Assembly: GCF_010365305.1 (NCBI RefSeq) | Contig: NZ_CP048279.1 | Span: 558,001-622,000, forward strand | Reading direction: 5' to 3' | Source of the DNA: Staphylococcus sp. MI 10-1553 | GTDB lineage: Bacteria; Bacillota; Bacilli; Staphylococcales; Staphylococcaceae | DNA length: 64,000 nt | Notes under the pieces: generated by a model | What the model was told of the DNA's origin: nothing | What the model saw: only the letters and a program-made list of their open reading frames with translations | Database searches by the model: none | Shown: one piece after another, positions 37,104 to 46,487 of the stretch | Position numbering within the stretch: the stretch's first letter is position 1 | Layout: the number at the start of each line of letters is the position of its first letter | Program-made: the position numbers and the translations under genes

Positions 37104-37277
37104 TATGTTACAGTAGCAATAAGCGTCACGTTTCTGATTGAAGCATGTCCGCGTCTAATTGAAGAAAACGATGGAATTTTTCACCACAATGATGTTATGT
37201 TTAATTGAAACGCCAAAGATTGCTGAAACGATACTATAATTCTTAGTTTTAAAAGTCTCATAGATTGTAAACCCGAA

Positions 37278-37535
37278 CGAGACTCTTGAGGGATAAAGTT
37301 AAAAGCAAAATGACGTCTTTTAACTTTGATAGTGGCTACTGTTTGACGCAGTCGCTGTCTGACTTCTCAATGCTTGTGCTTTTGAGAAGTCTAGTCAATC
37401 TTGCGGGGGCAGTACTACGAAATCTTTGTTGTACATGAGATTTCTGTACTACTCCCAAAGTCCACCAACGCTACTACAAATGTAACAGCCCAATCAAAGC
37501 GTTGGTTAGTGGAGACAAGGCCCCTAGGAAACGCG
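37278..37535 (+). repeat. Intergenic repeat family, copy B (full)
   Basis: A copy of about 258 bp starts CGAGACTCTTGAGGGA, contains GTTAAAAG...CTTTTAAC, the core GACTTCTCAATG...TTTTGAGAAGTCTAGTCA, CTTGCGGGGGCAGTAC, then GAAATCT...AGATTTC, and ends AAGGCCCCTAGGAA. It sits between the two Trp T-boxes. Confidence 0.9.
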
Positions 37536-37636
37536 AGTTCGAGGTGTCAATCATTTGAGACTTCTACAAATGTACCATCGTTCAGCAATCTATGACATGA
37601 CTCAAATGTAAAACAAACCAACAACAACAATTGTGA

Positions 37637-37840
37637 GGTAAGAATAAGTAATTTGAACAATCGGTAGTTCCAGAAAATAGACGGGTGATGCGAGTCTATA
37701 CCGACCTCAAATGAATTGGGTCTTACTTGAAGCAACCAACTGAATCATATATTAAAGCGAACAGTCACAATACTGTTAACAAAGGTGGTACCGCGTGTGA
37801 GCGTCCTTTTCCGAGGACAATCATGTGCGTTTTTTTTATT
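37637..37840 (+). promoter_or_regulatory. T-box riboswitch 2, tRNA-Trp specific, adjacent to trpE
   Basis: Stem I is closed by GGTAAGA / TCTTAC, with nested AATTTGA/TCAAAT, CGGTA/TACCG and TAGAC/GTCTA. The specifier loop again reads ATGAATTGGG with TGG at 37717-37719. The T-box AAAGGTGGTACCGCG is at 37781-37795, with TGGT instead of TGGC. The terminator (37791-37838) ends in eight T. trpE begins 24 bases later. I find no clear promoter of its own, so it probably works in series with T-box 1. Confidence 0.9.
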
Positions 37841-37863
37841 ACCAAAATTGAAGGAGGAGCCTC

Positions 37864-39267
37864 ATGAACATTGCTTATCGCGTTTTAGATGCACCGATTA
37901 ATCCAGAAACTTTAGCACGACATCGTCAACATAAAATTGTGTTAGAAAGTGCCACAACATCACAAACGAAAGGACGATATTCTGTTGTCGCTTTTGATGC
38001 TTATGGTGAAGTCATTTTAACAGAATCACAATTAAACATTTGGACCCCTCATCAAACGATTCAAGAAACGACTGCACCGTTTGACCAATTGAAAGCTTTT
38101 GTAGGACAGTATCACGCACATATTTCTGAACCAGAGCTTGAGGCATTACCATTCATTTCGGGTTTTGTCGGATATTGTAGCTTTGATTTAGTCCGACACG
38201 CGTTTCCAGTGCTCCAACAATACCCGGCAGCAGGCACAACGCATGATGTCCATTTTTACATGATTGAATCAGTTTATGTATTTGATCACTATAAAGAGCA
38301 AATTTATGTGATTGCGACTAATCTTTTTTCTAAAGCGTCGGAAAATGCATTATATGAACGTCTAGATAAGATGATTGCCGAGTTCGATCAAATAGAGTTA
38401 TTTGAAACGACTCAAGTACCTGATTTGCCAGAAAAAGTGATTGAGCCAAACATAGAGGAAGCAACGTTTATTAAACAAGTACAGCAATTTAAACGACGCA
38501 TTCAACAAGGTGATATGTTCCAAGTCGTCCCGTCACGTATTTATCGTTATGCGCATCATTTTGGCGAACAGATGTATCCATTGACGTATCAGTTGTATCA
38601 AAAATTGAAACGGAACAATCCAAGTCCGTATATGTTTTATTTTAATATGGGTGGGCCTATTTTAGTAGGTAGTTCTCCTGAAAGCTTTGTGAAAGTGAAA
38701 GAAGGCAAAGTGATGACAAATCCTATTGCAGGAACAATTAAACGAGGCGCCACAGATGAAGAAGATCGACAATTGGCAGAGACATTATTAAGTGATGAAA
38801 AAGAGTTGAGTGAACATCGGATGCTCGTTGACTTAGGACGCAACGATATTTTACGTATTGCACGACCGGGAAGTTTAGAATTAACGAAATTGATGACGAT
38901 TGAACGTTATGAACATGTGATGCATATTGTCAGTGAAGTGATTGGCGATGTAGACCCAACACTTTCACCTATTGATGTCATTGCGAGTTTATTGCCGACT
39001 GGAACAGTATCAGGTGCGCCGAAATTACGTGCGATTCAACGTATTTATGAAACGCAACCATTGAAGCGTGGTGTTTATAGTGGTGGTGTCGGTTATATTA
39101 ATTGCGATCATACGTTAGATTTAGCGCTCGCGATTCGTACGATGGTGATTGATGAGACCCATGTGCATGCCGAAGCGGGTTGTGGTGTCGTGTACGATTC
39201 AATTCCAGAGAAAGAATTAGCAGAAACACAATTGAAAGCAAAAAGTTTATTGGAGGTTACGCTATGA
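37864..39267 (+). CDS. trpE: Anthranilate synthase component I
   Basis: This 467-residue enzyme makes anthranilate from chorismate and ammonia supplied by TrpG. The N-terminal part carries the feedback-inhibition motif VLESATTS; the C-terminal chorismate-binding domain has FQVVPSRIY, PSPYMFYFN, SSPESFVKV, PIAGTIKRGAT, DLGRNDILR and GTVSGAPKLRA. GAAGGAGG precedes the ATG. It is the first of seven genes, tightly coupled: the stop overlaps the trpG start by four bases (ATGA). Confidence 0.97.
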   Translation: MNIAYRVLDAPINPETLARHRQHKIVLESATTSQTKGRYSVVAFDAYGEVILTESQLNIWTPHQTIQETTAPFDQLKAFVGQYHAHISEPELEALPFISGFVGYCSFDLVRHAFPVLQQYPAAGTTHDVHFYMIESVYVFDHYKEQIYVIATNLFSKASENALYERLDKMIAEFDQIELFETTQVPDLPEKVIEPNIEEATFIKQVQQFKRRIQQGDMFQVVPSRIYRYAHHFGEQMYPLTYQLYQKLKRNNPSPYMFYFNMGGPILVGSSPESFVKVKEGKVMTNPIAGTIKRGATDEEDRQLAETLLSDEKELSEHRMLVDLGRNDILRIARPGSLELTKLMTIERYEHVMHIVSEVIGDVDPTLSPIDVIASLLPTGTVSGAPKLRAIQRIYETQPLKRGVYSGGVGYINCDHTLDLALAIRTMVIDETHVHAEAGCGVVYDSIPEKELAETQLKAKSLLEVTL

Positions 39268-39848
39268 TTTTAGTCATTGATAATTATGATTCGTTTACGT
39301 ATAACCTTGTCGATATGTTTCGGTTAAAGGAAGCCGTTGTGGTGAAGTATCCGGATGACGACACATTGTATGACCTTCAACCAGATGCACTCGTCATTTC
39401 GCCAGGTCCAGGACATCCCGATGATACGACGCGGCTCCATGAGATTATTGATTATTTTAAAGATATACCGATTTTAGGGATTTGTCTCGGTGCACAAGCA
39501 TTGTATCGGTATTATGGTGGCCAAGTCGTCGTCGCAGAAAAAGTCATGCATGGCAAAATTGATACGTTACAATTTGAAAAACCGACATTGTTATACGAAG
39601 GGGTTTCAGAACATTCTGATATTATGCGCTATCACTCGCTTATTTGTGAAGAAAAGTCGTTACCACAAGATATCCATATTACAGGTAGAACAAGCGACAG
39701 TATTCAATCGTTTGAGCATCAAGTACGACCGCATTACGGCATTCAATATCATCCGGAATCATTCGCAAGTATCGCTGTAGCAGGAATTGTAGAAAACTTT
39801 TTAGCAATCGTAAAGAAAGGTGTGTTGACACATGACGTTACTGAATAA
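39264..39848 (+). CDS. trpG: Anthranilate synthase glutamine amidotransferase
   Basis: This 194-residue class I amidotransferase supplies ammonia to TrpE. Motifs are VIDNYDSFTYNL, SPGPGHPDD, the catalytic Cys in ILGICLGAQAL and the His/Glu pair in YGIQYHPESFAS. GGAGG lies 8 bases before the ATG within trpE. A PabA role as second function is possible, since no other amidotransferase of this type is seen here. Confidence 0.96.
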   Translation: MILVIDNYDSFTYNLVDMFRLKEAVVVKYPDDDTLYDLQPDALVISPGPGHPDDTTRLHEIIDYFKDIPILGICLGAQALYRYYGGQVVVAEKVMHGKIDTLQFEKPTLLYEGVSEHSDIMRYHSLICEEKSLPQDIHITGRTSDSIQSFEHQVRPHYGIQYHPESFASIAVAGIVENFLAIVKKGVLTHDVTE

Positions 39849-40836
39849 AATGATGAATTTTGAAGCACTCAATCATGAAGAAATGGGCGCGTTTATAGCG
39901 ACGTTATTAGCTGAAACGACGCCATTAGAAGATAAAGTCGCATTACTTGTCGCTTATACGATGAAAGGTGAAACATCTGACGAATTGTATGCGTTATGTG
40001 AAAACTTGATTCATACGATGTACCCAGAACAACCGCAATATCCAGGTAGTATGTGTGTCTGTGGGACGGGAGGTGATGGATCGAACAGTTTCAATATCTC
40101 AACGACCGTATCATTTGTTGCGGCAAGTGGCGGTATTGAAGTTGTTAAACACGGTAATAAAAGCGTCACTTCACAATCAGGTGGCATGGATATTTTACAA
40201 GCGATGGGTATAGCGACGACCCCCGTACAATCCGTGATGCAACAGTTAAAAGACACACATTTGGCTTTTGTCAGTGCGACAGAATCCTACCCTGTGATGA
40301 AAAACATGCAGCCGGTCCGTGTGAAAGTGGGACGTCCTACGATTTTAAACCTTGTCGGTCCCATTATTAATCCGTTTGCATTAGATTATCAGTCGATGGG
40401 GGTGTTTGATCCGACGAGAATGACGAAAATTGCTGAAGTGTTACAGCGATTAGGACGTAAAAGAGCTATCGTCATTCATGGGGCGAACGGCATGGATGAA
40501 GCGACGCTATCGGGTGACAATCAAATCGTTGAAATGGACCAAACGACAGGCATTCGTGAATATACAGTCAATGCGACAGATTATGGATTGCGTTATGCAC
40601 CGGATGCAGCACTTCAAGGCGGGACACCAGAAGAAAATAAAGCAATCACGCTCAACATTTTAAATGGAACGGATCAATCTGTAAGGAGAGACGTCGTGTT
40701 ACTCAATGCAGGACTTGCGTTTTACACAGCAGAAATTGTGGACACGATTGAAGCGGGTATTGCACACGCAGCATCATGCATTGATTCAGGTGCTGCATTC
40801 AAACAATATGAACAAGCAAGGGGTGTAGCTGTATGA
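39832..40836 (+). CDS. trpD: Anthranilate phosphoribosyltransferase
   Basis: This 334-residue enzyme couples anthranilate to PRPP. Motifs are CGTGGDGSNSFNIST (PRPP-binding GTGGD), VKHGNKSVTSQSGGMD and NLVGPIINP. The start overlaps the 3' end of trpG by 17 bases; AAAGAAAGG lies upstream. No fusion with trpG, unlike in enteric bacteria. Confidence 0.96.
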   Translation: MTLLNKMMNFEALNHEEMGAFIATLLAETTPLEDKVALLVAYTMKGETSDELYALCENLIHTMYPEQPQYPGSMCVCGTGGDGSNSFNISTTVSFVAASGGIEVVKHGNKSVTSQSGGMDILQAMGIATTPVQSVMQQLKDTHLAFVSATESYPVMKNMQPVRVKVGRPTILNLVGPIINPFALDYQSMGVFDPTRMTKIAEVLQRLGRKRAIVIHGANGMDEATLSGDNQIVEMDQTTGIREYTVNATDYGLRYAPDAALQGGTPEENKAITLNILNGTDQSVRRDVVLLNAGLAFYTAEIVDTIEAGIAHAASCIDSGAAFKQYEQARGVAV

Positions 40837-41612
40837 CGATTTTAGATGACATTGTCGAATATAAAAAGCAGTTACTCGCTGAAGGTTACTATGAAGAGTT
40901 ATTAGTTAAGTTAGAAGAAGTGGATATCTCGTATAAATCGACTATAGCGGAACAATTTGAAAATGACCGTACAATTGGTGTGATAGCGGAAATTAAGTCA
41001 AAAAGCCCGACCGTTTCAGATATACCGGAACGAAATTTAGAGGAACAATTACGACTGTATACGACTGGAGGGGCGTCGGCAATATCGATTTTAACGGATG
41101 AACATTATTTTGGTGGCAGTTATGAACGGATGGCAACATTGACAAAACAGACGAATGTACCGGTGCTATGTAAAGACTTTATGATTGATGAACGACAAAT
41201 CGATGTGGCGAAAAAAGCAGGGGCGTCCATGATTTTATTAATCGTCAACATTTTAACGGATGAAGCATTGGCGCGATTACATGATTATGCGACAGGTCTC
41301 GGTTTAGAAGTACTCGTGGAAGTGCACGACCCACAAGAACTTGCACGAGCACACCGTATTCATCCGCAATTTGTTGGTGTAAATAATCGCGATTTGAGAA
41401 GTTTTAAGACTGATGTGCGCCATACCGGACAAATTTTAACTTCACGACAACAAGGTATTCATTACATTTCAGAAAGTGGGATTAAGACGGTGGCGGATAT
41501 CGAAACACTTGTGCCAACTGGGATTGTGGGAGTGCTTGTCGGTGAAACATTGATGAAAGCGGATGATCCTAAAGCACAACTCCAAAGCTTTAAATTGCGT
41601 AAAGAGGTGTAA
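40833..41612 (+). CDS. trpC: Indole-3-glycerol-phosphate synthase
   Basis: This 259-residue TIM-barrel enzyme closes the indole ring. Motifs are IAEIKSKSPT, ASAISILTDEHYFGGS, PVLCKDFMID, VGVNNRDL and ISESGIKT. The start overlaps the trpD stop by four bases. Stand-alone, not fused to trpF. Confidence 0.96.
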   Translation: MTILDDIVEYKKQLLAEGYYEELLVKLEEVDISYKSTIAEQFENDRTIGVIAEIKSKSPTVSDIPERNLEEQLRLYTTGGASAISILTDEHYFGGSYERMATLTKQTNVPVLCKDFMIDERQIDVAKKAGASMILLIVNILTDEALARLHDYATGLGLEVLVEVHDPQELARAHRIHPQFVGVNNRDLRSFKTDVRHTGQILTSRQQGIHYISESGIKTVADIETLVPTGIVGVLVGETLMKADDPKAQLQSFKLRKEV

Positions 41613-41613
41613 C

Positions 41614-42237
41614 ATGTATTTGAAATTTTGTGGCTTTACACAAGAAGCGGACATCCAAGAAGCTGTACAGCACAATATTCAAGCAGTCGGATTTATTACG
41701 TATCCGAAAAGTGCACGCTACGTTGATTTAGCGCAACTTCAAAAACTGTCTGCGCACGTTCCTGAAACGATTGATCGCGTGGCAGTGACTGTGAACGCAA
41801 CGATGGCACAACTCGAAGCCATCATCGAACAAACAGCAATTAATACGATACAATTTCATGGCACCGAATCCATAGACATGATTGCTACAGTGAAGGCGCG
41901 CCATCCTGACATGCAACTTTTTAAAGCGATTCCTGCTGATGAAAAACTGCAGGACAACATCAGACAATATAAAGGTGTTGTTGATCGACTGTTAATTGAT
42001 ACACCATCAAGCGCATTTGGGGGCACAGGGGAAGTATTTGATTGGCGTGTTTTAGATGGGTTGTCGACATCGAATTATTTGGTGGCAGGTGGCGTCAACA
42101 GTGAGAATGTACGGCAGTTAGTCCAAAATCACCCGAATATTGCAGGAATTGACATTGCAAGTGGAATTGAAAAGGCAAAAGGGCAAAAAGATTATGACAA
42201 AATGGCATATATTGCAAAAGTTTTGAAAGGAGAATGA
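41614..42237 (+). CDS. trpF: Phosphoribosylanthranilate isomerase
   Basis: This 207-residue TIM barrel begins [14 protein letters not shown], with the catalytic Cys in KFCGFT and Asp in [13 protein letters not shown]. The C-terminal phosphate site reads [11 protein letters not shown] and [16 protein letters not shown] precedes the ATG at 41614, which starts two bases after the trpC stop. An upstream in-frame ATG at 41563 lies inside trpC. Confidence 0.95.
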   Translation: MYLKFCGFTQEADIQEAVQHNIQAVGFITYPKSARYVDLAQLQKLSAHVPETIDRVAVTVNATMAQLEAIIEQTAINTIQFHGTESIDMIATVKARHPDMQLFKAIPADEKLQDNIRQYKGVVDRLLIDTPSSAFGGTGEVFDWRVLDGLSTSNYLVAGGVNSENVRQLVQNHPNIAGIDIASGIEKAKGQKDYDKMAYIAKVLKGE

Positions 42238-42239
42238 CA

Positions 42240-43445
42240 ATGAAAAACATTCAATTAGAAGCAGATGAACATGGATTTTTCGGAGAGTACGGGGGCAAAT
42301 ACGTACCCGAAACGCTCATGCCCGCCATTGAAGAATTGAAAAAGGCCTATGATGCGGCGAAACAGGATCCTGAATTTCAACGCGAATATCATCATTATTT
42401 AAAACATTATGTCGGACGCGAAACACCGCTCACGTATGCCGATTCTTATACGAAAGCATTAGGTGGCGCGAAAATCTACTTAAAGCGTGAAGATTTGAAT
42501 CACACTGGCGCGCATAAAATCAATAATGCGATCGGTCAAGCTTTACTCGCGAAACGAATGGGTAAGAAGAAGCTTGTCGCTGAAACAGGTGCGGGCCAAC
42601 ATGGTGTCGCAAGTGCAACGATTGCCGCATTATTTGATATGGAACTCGTTGTATTTATGGGGGAAGAAGATATCCGTCGTCAACAACTCAATGTCTTTCG
42701 GATGGAGTTGCTCGGGGCGAAAGTGGTATCGGTGACAGATGGACAAGGAACGTTGTCGGATGCGGTAAATAAAGCACTTCAATATTGGGTCGCACATGTC
42801 GATGATACACACTACTTACTCGGTTCAGCGCTTGGACCGGATCCATTTCCGACGATGGTGCGCGACTTCCAACGTGTCATTGGGGATGAAATTAAAGCGC
42901 AACTTCAAGAAAAAGAAGGGCGTTTACCGGATGCTGTTGTCGCGTGCGTCGGTGGTGGTTCTAATTCAATCGGTACGTTCTATCCATTTATTGAAGATGC
43001 GACAGTGAATTTGTACGGCGTGGAAGCGGCAGGTGAAGGTGTCGATTCAGAACGACATGCGTTAGCGATTAATAAAGGGAAAAAAGGTGTGCTCCATGGA
43101 ACGAAAATGTATTTAATTCAAGATGACAACCATCAAATTAAATTGGCACATTCTATTTCAGCAGGTCTCGATTACCCGGGTGTCGGCCCCGAGCATAGTT
43201 ATTACCATGATATTGGGCGCGTCGATTATGTGACTGCTGACGACAGAGAAGCGATGGAAGCTCTCGTACGTTTCACTAAAGCGGAAGGGATTATTCCAGC
43301 GATTGAAAGTGCCCATGCTTTAAGTTATGTTGAAAAGCTCGCACCACAAATGGACAAAGATGACATTCTCGTCGTGACAGTGTCAGGCCGTGGTGATAAA
43401 GATATGGAAACGATTAAAAATTATATGGAAGGAAAGGAGGCGTAA
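42240..43445 (+). CDS. trpB: Tryptophan synthase beta chain
   Basis: This 401-residue PLP enzyme joins indole and serine. Motifs are [15 protein letters not shown], the PLP Lys in [12 protein letters not shown], the catalytic Glu region [11 protein letters not shown] and the glycine loop [18 protein letters not shown] lies 7 bases before the ATG at 42240; an ATG at 42234 overlaps the trpF stop and is too close to the site. The chain is TrpB1-type and pairs with the trpA product that follows. Confidence 0.97.
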   Translation: MKNIQLEADEHGFFGEYGGKYVPETLMPAIEELKKAYDAAKQDPEFQREYHHYLKHYVGRETPLTYADSYTKALGGAKIYLKREDLNHTGAHKINNAIGQALLAKRMGKKKLVAETGAGQHGVASATIAALFDMELVVFMGEEDIRRQQLNVFRMELLGAKVVSVTDGQGTLSDAVNKALQYWVAHVDDTHYLLGSALGPDPFPTMVRDFQRVIGDEIKAQLQEKEGRLPDAVVACVGGGSNSIGTFYPFIEDATVNLYGVEAAGEGVDSERHALAINKGKKGVLHGTKMYLIQDDNHQIKLAHSISAGLDYPGVGPEHSYYHDIGRVDYVTADDREAMEALVRFTKAEGIIPAIESAHALSYVEKLAPQMDKDDILVVTVSGRGDKDMETIKNYMEGKEA

Positions 43446-43447
43446 AC

Positions 43448-44197
43448 ATGCATGCAAAACAATTTGTAGCCTACATTATGGGTGGCCCAGAGTTTATGGA
43501 ACAATTGAAAGCATTAGATGACGTTGGTGCAGATTATGTTGAAATCGGTATTCCATTTTCTGACCCTGTCGCGGATGGCCCGATCATTATGGAAGCAGGG
43601 CAAGCGGCGATTCGAGCAGGGATGACCGCCCAGAAAATTTTTGATCAGCTGAAAACAATGAAAGACCAGCTCAACACACGCTATTTGCTCATGACGTATT
43701 ATCATACGATTGAAACTTATGGAGAAGCGGCATTTATGGCTGAAGCAGAAGCGGCCGGTGTAGAAGGACTCATCATTCCGGACATGCCGTTTGAATATAT
43801 CGAACAATTGAAAGTCCGATATCCAGAGCGTCAGTTGAAATTCATCTCACTTATCGCGATGACTGCTGCACCTAAACGACGTCAACGTATTGCCCAATCA
43901 GCAGAAGGATTTATTTATACGATCACAATGAATCAAATTACGGGTCAAAACGGCAATTTCCATCCTGAATTGAAACAAAATATTTTAGACATCAAACAAC
44001 ATAGTAAAGTACCGGTGATGGCAGGATTTGGTATTCGCACACCAGAACATGTGAAAGAGATTATCGAAGTGGCGGATGGTGTCATTATTGGAAGTGAAAT
44101 CGTTCGTCGTTTTAACGAAGAAGGCATTGAAGCGACGGAAACATATTTAACGACGATTCGCGAAGCACTTAATAATGGTAGTCCAAATGTGCAGTAA
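43448..44197 (+). CDS. trpA: Tryptophan synthase alpha chain
   Basis: This 249-residue TIM barrel releases indole from indole-glycerol phosphate. The catalytic Glu and Asp are in YVEIGIPFSDPVADGP, and the phosphate site in VMAGFGIRTPEH and GVIIGSEIV. It is about 20 residues shorter at the N-terminus than the enteric enzyme, as usual in staphylococci. GGAGG precedes the ATG, two bases after the trpB stop. It closes the operon; I see no clear terminator in the following 120 bases. Confidence 0.96.
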   Translation: MHAKQFVAYIMGGPEFMEQLKALDDVGADYVEIGIPFSDPVADGPIIMEAGQAAIRAGMTAQKIFDQLKTMKDQLNTRYLLMTYYHTIETYGEAAFMAEAEAAGVEGLIIPDMPFEYIEQLKVRYPERQLKFISLIAMTAAPKRRQRIAQSAEGFIYTITMNQITGQNGNFHPELKQNILDIKQHSKVPVMAGFGIRTPEHVKEIIEVADGVIIGSEIVRRFNEEGIEATETYLTTIREALNNGSPNVQ

Positions 44198-44317
44198 TTC
44201 GTCATATAAGCACTGAAGTTCAAACGCTATTCATTCAGACACATCCGTTATATCATAAGTGTCAGTATAAAAATGATAATTGCAGGGGTAAGTTTTAAAA
44301 TAAAGAGGTGCTGAATA

Positions 44318-45028
44318 ATGAATAAAGTGATGATTTTTGATTTAGACGATACGTTATATGATCAACTTTCGGGTTTTGAATATGCTTATTACCGTCATTT
44401 TGGTGATACTGATATAGGTGTAGAAAGACTTTATCGTCATTTTCGTTTATATAGTGAAGAATTATTCGAAGCCACACAAACAGGAGAATTGTCGGTGTCT
44501 GACATGCATGTCGTCCGTATCACGCGTGCAGTGGCGGACTTTGACATCGAGTTACCTGAAGACAAAGCACGTGCCTTTCAACGGGATTACGAATATGCAC
44601 AACAACATATCGAATTGTCAGCTACGATTGTTGAAATGTTGCATTATTTAGTTCAAAAAGACGTCCAATTAGGTTTACTGACAAATGGGGAGTCAGACCG
44701 TCAACGTGCAAAAATTAAAGCTTTAGGACTCGATCAATACATTCTAGAATCAAACATGTTCGTGTCAGCGGAACTAGGCTTGTCGAAACCAGATCCAGCA
44801 ATATTTGAAACAGTGGGCAAACAGATGGATGTAGGCGCTAGTATCACATACTTTATCGGTGATCATTTTGACAACGATATTTTAGGTGCCATGCAAGTGG
44901 GTTGGAAGACCATCTGGTACAATCGCCGCAATCGCCCGCAAACCGATATGACGAAACAGCCGACAAAAAAAGTGATGACGGAAAAAGCATTGTTTGAAGC
45001 AGTTCAAAATATCATAGAAAGTGCATAG
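44318..45028 (+). CDS. HAD-family phosphatase, YjjG-like
   Basis: This 236-residue cytoplasmic phosphatase has HAD motif I FDLDDTLYD (nucleophile Asp8), motif II LLTNGESDRQRAKI, motif III Lys in LGLSKPDP and motif IV GDHFDNDILGA. A cap domain lies between motifs I and II. It resembles noncanonical nucleotidase YjjG or YfnB, so nucleotide monophosphates are plausible substrates. AAGAGGTG precedes the ATG. Confidence 0.87.
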   Translation: MNKVMIFDLDDTLYDQLSGFEYAYYRHFGDTDIGVERLYRHFRLYSEELFEATQTGELSVSDMHVVRITRAVADFDIELPEDKARAFQRDYEYAQQHIELSATIVEMLHYLVQKDVQLGLLTNGESDRQRAKIKALGLDQYILESNMFVSAELGLSKPDPAIFETVGKQMDVGASITYFIGDHFDNDILGAMQVGWKTIWYNRRNRPQTDMTKQPTKKVMTEKALFEAVQNIIESA

Positions 45029-45032
45029 TGTT

Positions 45033-45072
45033 AAAGCATGTGGAAGGATTGATGTTTCTTTCACATGCTTTT
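45033..45072 (+). terminator. Terminator of the HAD gene
   Basis: AAAGCATGTGGAA and TTTCACATGCTTT pair with a small mismatch and are followed by TTTACTTTTTT. Confidence 0.85.
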
Positions 45073-45347
45073 TACTTTTTTGGTATGTAGAAAGCCGTTC
45101 AATTCATTAAAGTGTGCATTTGATGGAAAATAGATTGGATTTTCGGGTGTATTACATAAATTGTCTAACGTGTTTTAGCGTGTTCTAAAAATATCAAGAA
45201 ATATAATGTTCTGGAAACTGTAATATTTAAAGATGAATATAGTTGTATTTTTAATGTAATAGGGGTAATTTAAATTTGTGATATCACATTTTGAATAAGA
45301 AACCAAGTCGATAGTTTGGCGAAAGAAAAAACAAAGGTGGAATAAAA
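45073..45347. other. AT-rich leader before the first protease
   Basis: 275 bases of AT-rich sequence with no gene; presumably the promoter of the protease. No clear -35/-10 pair can be singled out. Confidence 0.4.
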
Positions 45348-46091
45348 ATGAAAAGGAAAATTTCAATCATACTTTGCTTATGTTTTTGGCTGCCTATGTT
45401 AACGTTCAATAACGCCCTTGCTCATAAGTCAGAACCTGGAACACAGACGTTAGTAGATACGATTACAGACCCGAACGGTAGATTAAACGCCAAATACGAG
45501 CCGAGCTATACGCTTTATTGTTCAGCAGTTTTGATTACGCCGAACACATGGTTAACTGCTAAACATTGTGCAGGCAACGAGAAAAAAACAGGTTATATTG
45601 GCGCAGTATATCCTGGTCAGTCTGGTATCTCAACACCTTTTGGTATGATGGATATTAGCACATATATACCCGATCCTGCAGAGGATATTGCGATTATTAA
45701 GGGAACAGATAGAGATAAAACAACAGCTTATAAATATTATATTACAGGTTTTGATACAGCGATTTATGAATATGATTTAAAAGATTTAGAAGAATTAGTT
45801 GGTCAAACCATCTATAGTTATGGCTACCCGGGTGATAAAGGTGGCTTTAAGCAATATAAAAGTGTGGGTATTATAACAGCAATTAATCCACGGACATGGG
45901 AATTAAGTACTTCAATGCCTGCTGTGGGAGGACAATCTGGATCGGGTGTCTATCTAAACAACGGTCATTTATTAGGTATACTCTATGGTAATGAGAGTAG
46001 AGCAGGTTGGTCCATTAAAACTGCGAAAATACATCCTATTGATTATAGGTTAAAAACTTGGATTGAAAAGTACAAAGTGAAAAAGAGTTGA
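45348..46091 (+). CDS. Secreted trypsin-like serine protease, copy 1
   Basis: This 247-residue protease of the S1 chymotrypsin fold has a signal peptide (about residues 1-26, ending ALA-HKS). The catalytic triad is His73 in LTAKHCAG, Asp113 in AEDIAIIKG and Ser197 in GGQSGSGVYL. Cys58 and Cys74 (YCSAV and KHC) could form the disulfide typical of chymotrypsin relatives, unlike the Cys-free Spl and V8 enzymes of S. aureus. No propeptide is obvious. AAAGGTGG precedes the ATG. It forms a tandem pair with the gene at 46488, and the first 110 residues are almost identical between them. Cleavage specificity is unknown. Confidence 0.85.
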   Translation: MKRKISIILCLCFWLPMLTFNNALAHKSEPGTQTLVDTITDPNGRLNAKYEPSYTLYCSAVLITPNTWLTAKHCAGNEKKTGYIGAVYPGQSGISTPFGMMDISTYIPDPAEDIAIIKGTDRDKTTAYKYYITGFDTAIYEYDLKDLEELVGQTIYSYGYPGDKGGFKQYKSVGIITAINPRTWELSTSMPAVGGQSGSGVYLNNGHLLGILYGNESRAGWSIKTAKIHPIDYRLKTWIEKYKVKKS

Positions 46092-46487
46092 AAAATCATA
46101 ATAATACGAGACAAGTAAAGCGACAGGGTAAGACTTCTATTTTAAAGAGGCTTTGTTTAATGGCTTAATAAAAATAAAAATGATTATAGGTAATAGGTAA
46201 ATTGTTCGAAAGTATGTCGATTGTTAAATTCATCAAAATAATATTAATACTTCAAAAAGAATGTTGAATATAATGTGTTGTGTTTTGTGCATTGTATCCA
46301 GGCATATTTATAATAAAATTAATAAGTTGTTATACGTAAAAAAATTAAATTTGAAATATTTATTAATGATGAAGTAATACAATTTTAATATAATAAGTAT
46401 ATGATAAAGGTGTCATGACAAGCTTGAGTTAAGTTTTTTAAAGCATATGCTGTATGTTGTTGAAAAATTTTGTAAAGGTGGAATAAA
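46092..46487. other. AT-rich spacer between tandem proteases
   Basis: 396 bases with no gene. The homology of the two protease genes starts at the ribosome binding site, so this spacer is not a copy of the leader at 45073-45347. The second gene probably has its own promoter here. Confidence 0.4.

Noticed and set aside
37401..37595. 64-codon frame between the two T-boxes
   Set aside because: It is made almost entirely of the intergenic repeat; copies elsewhere do not keep the frame.
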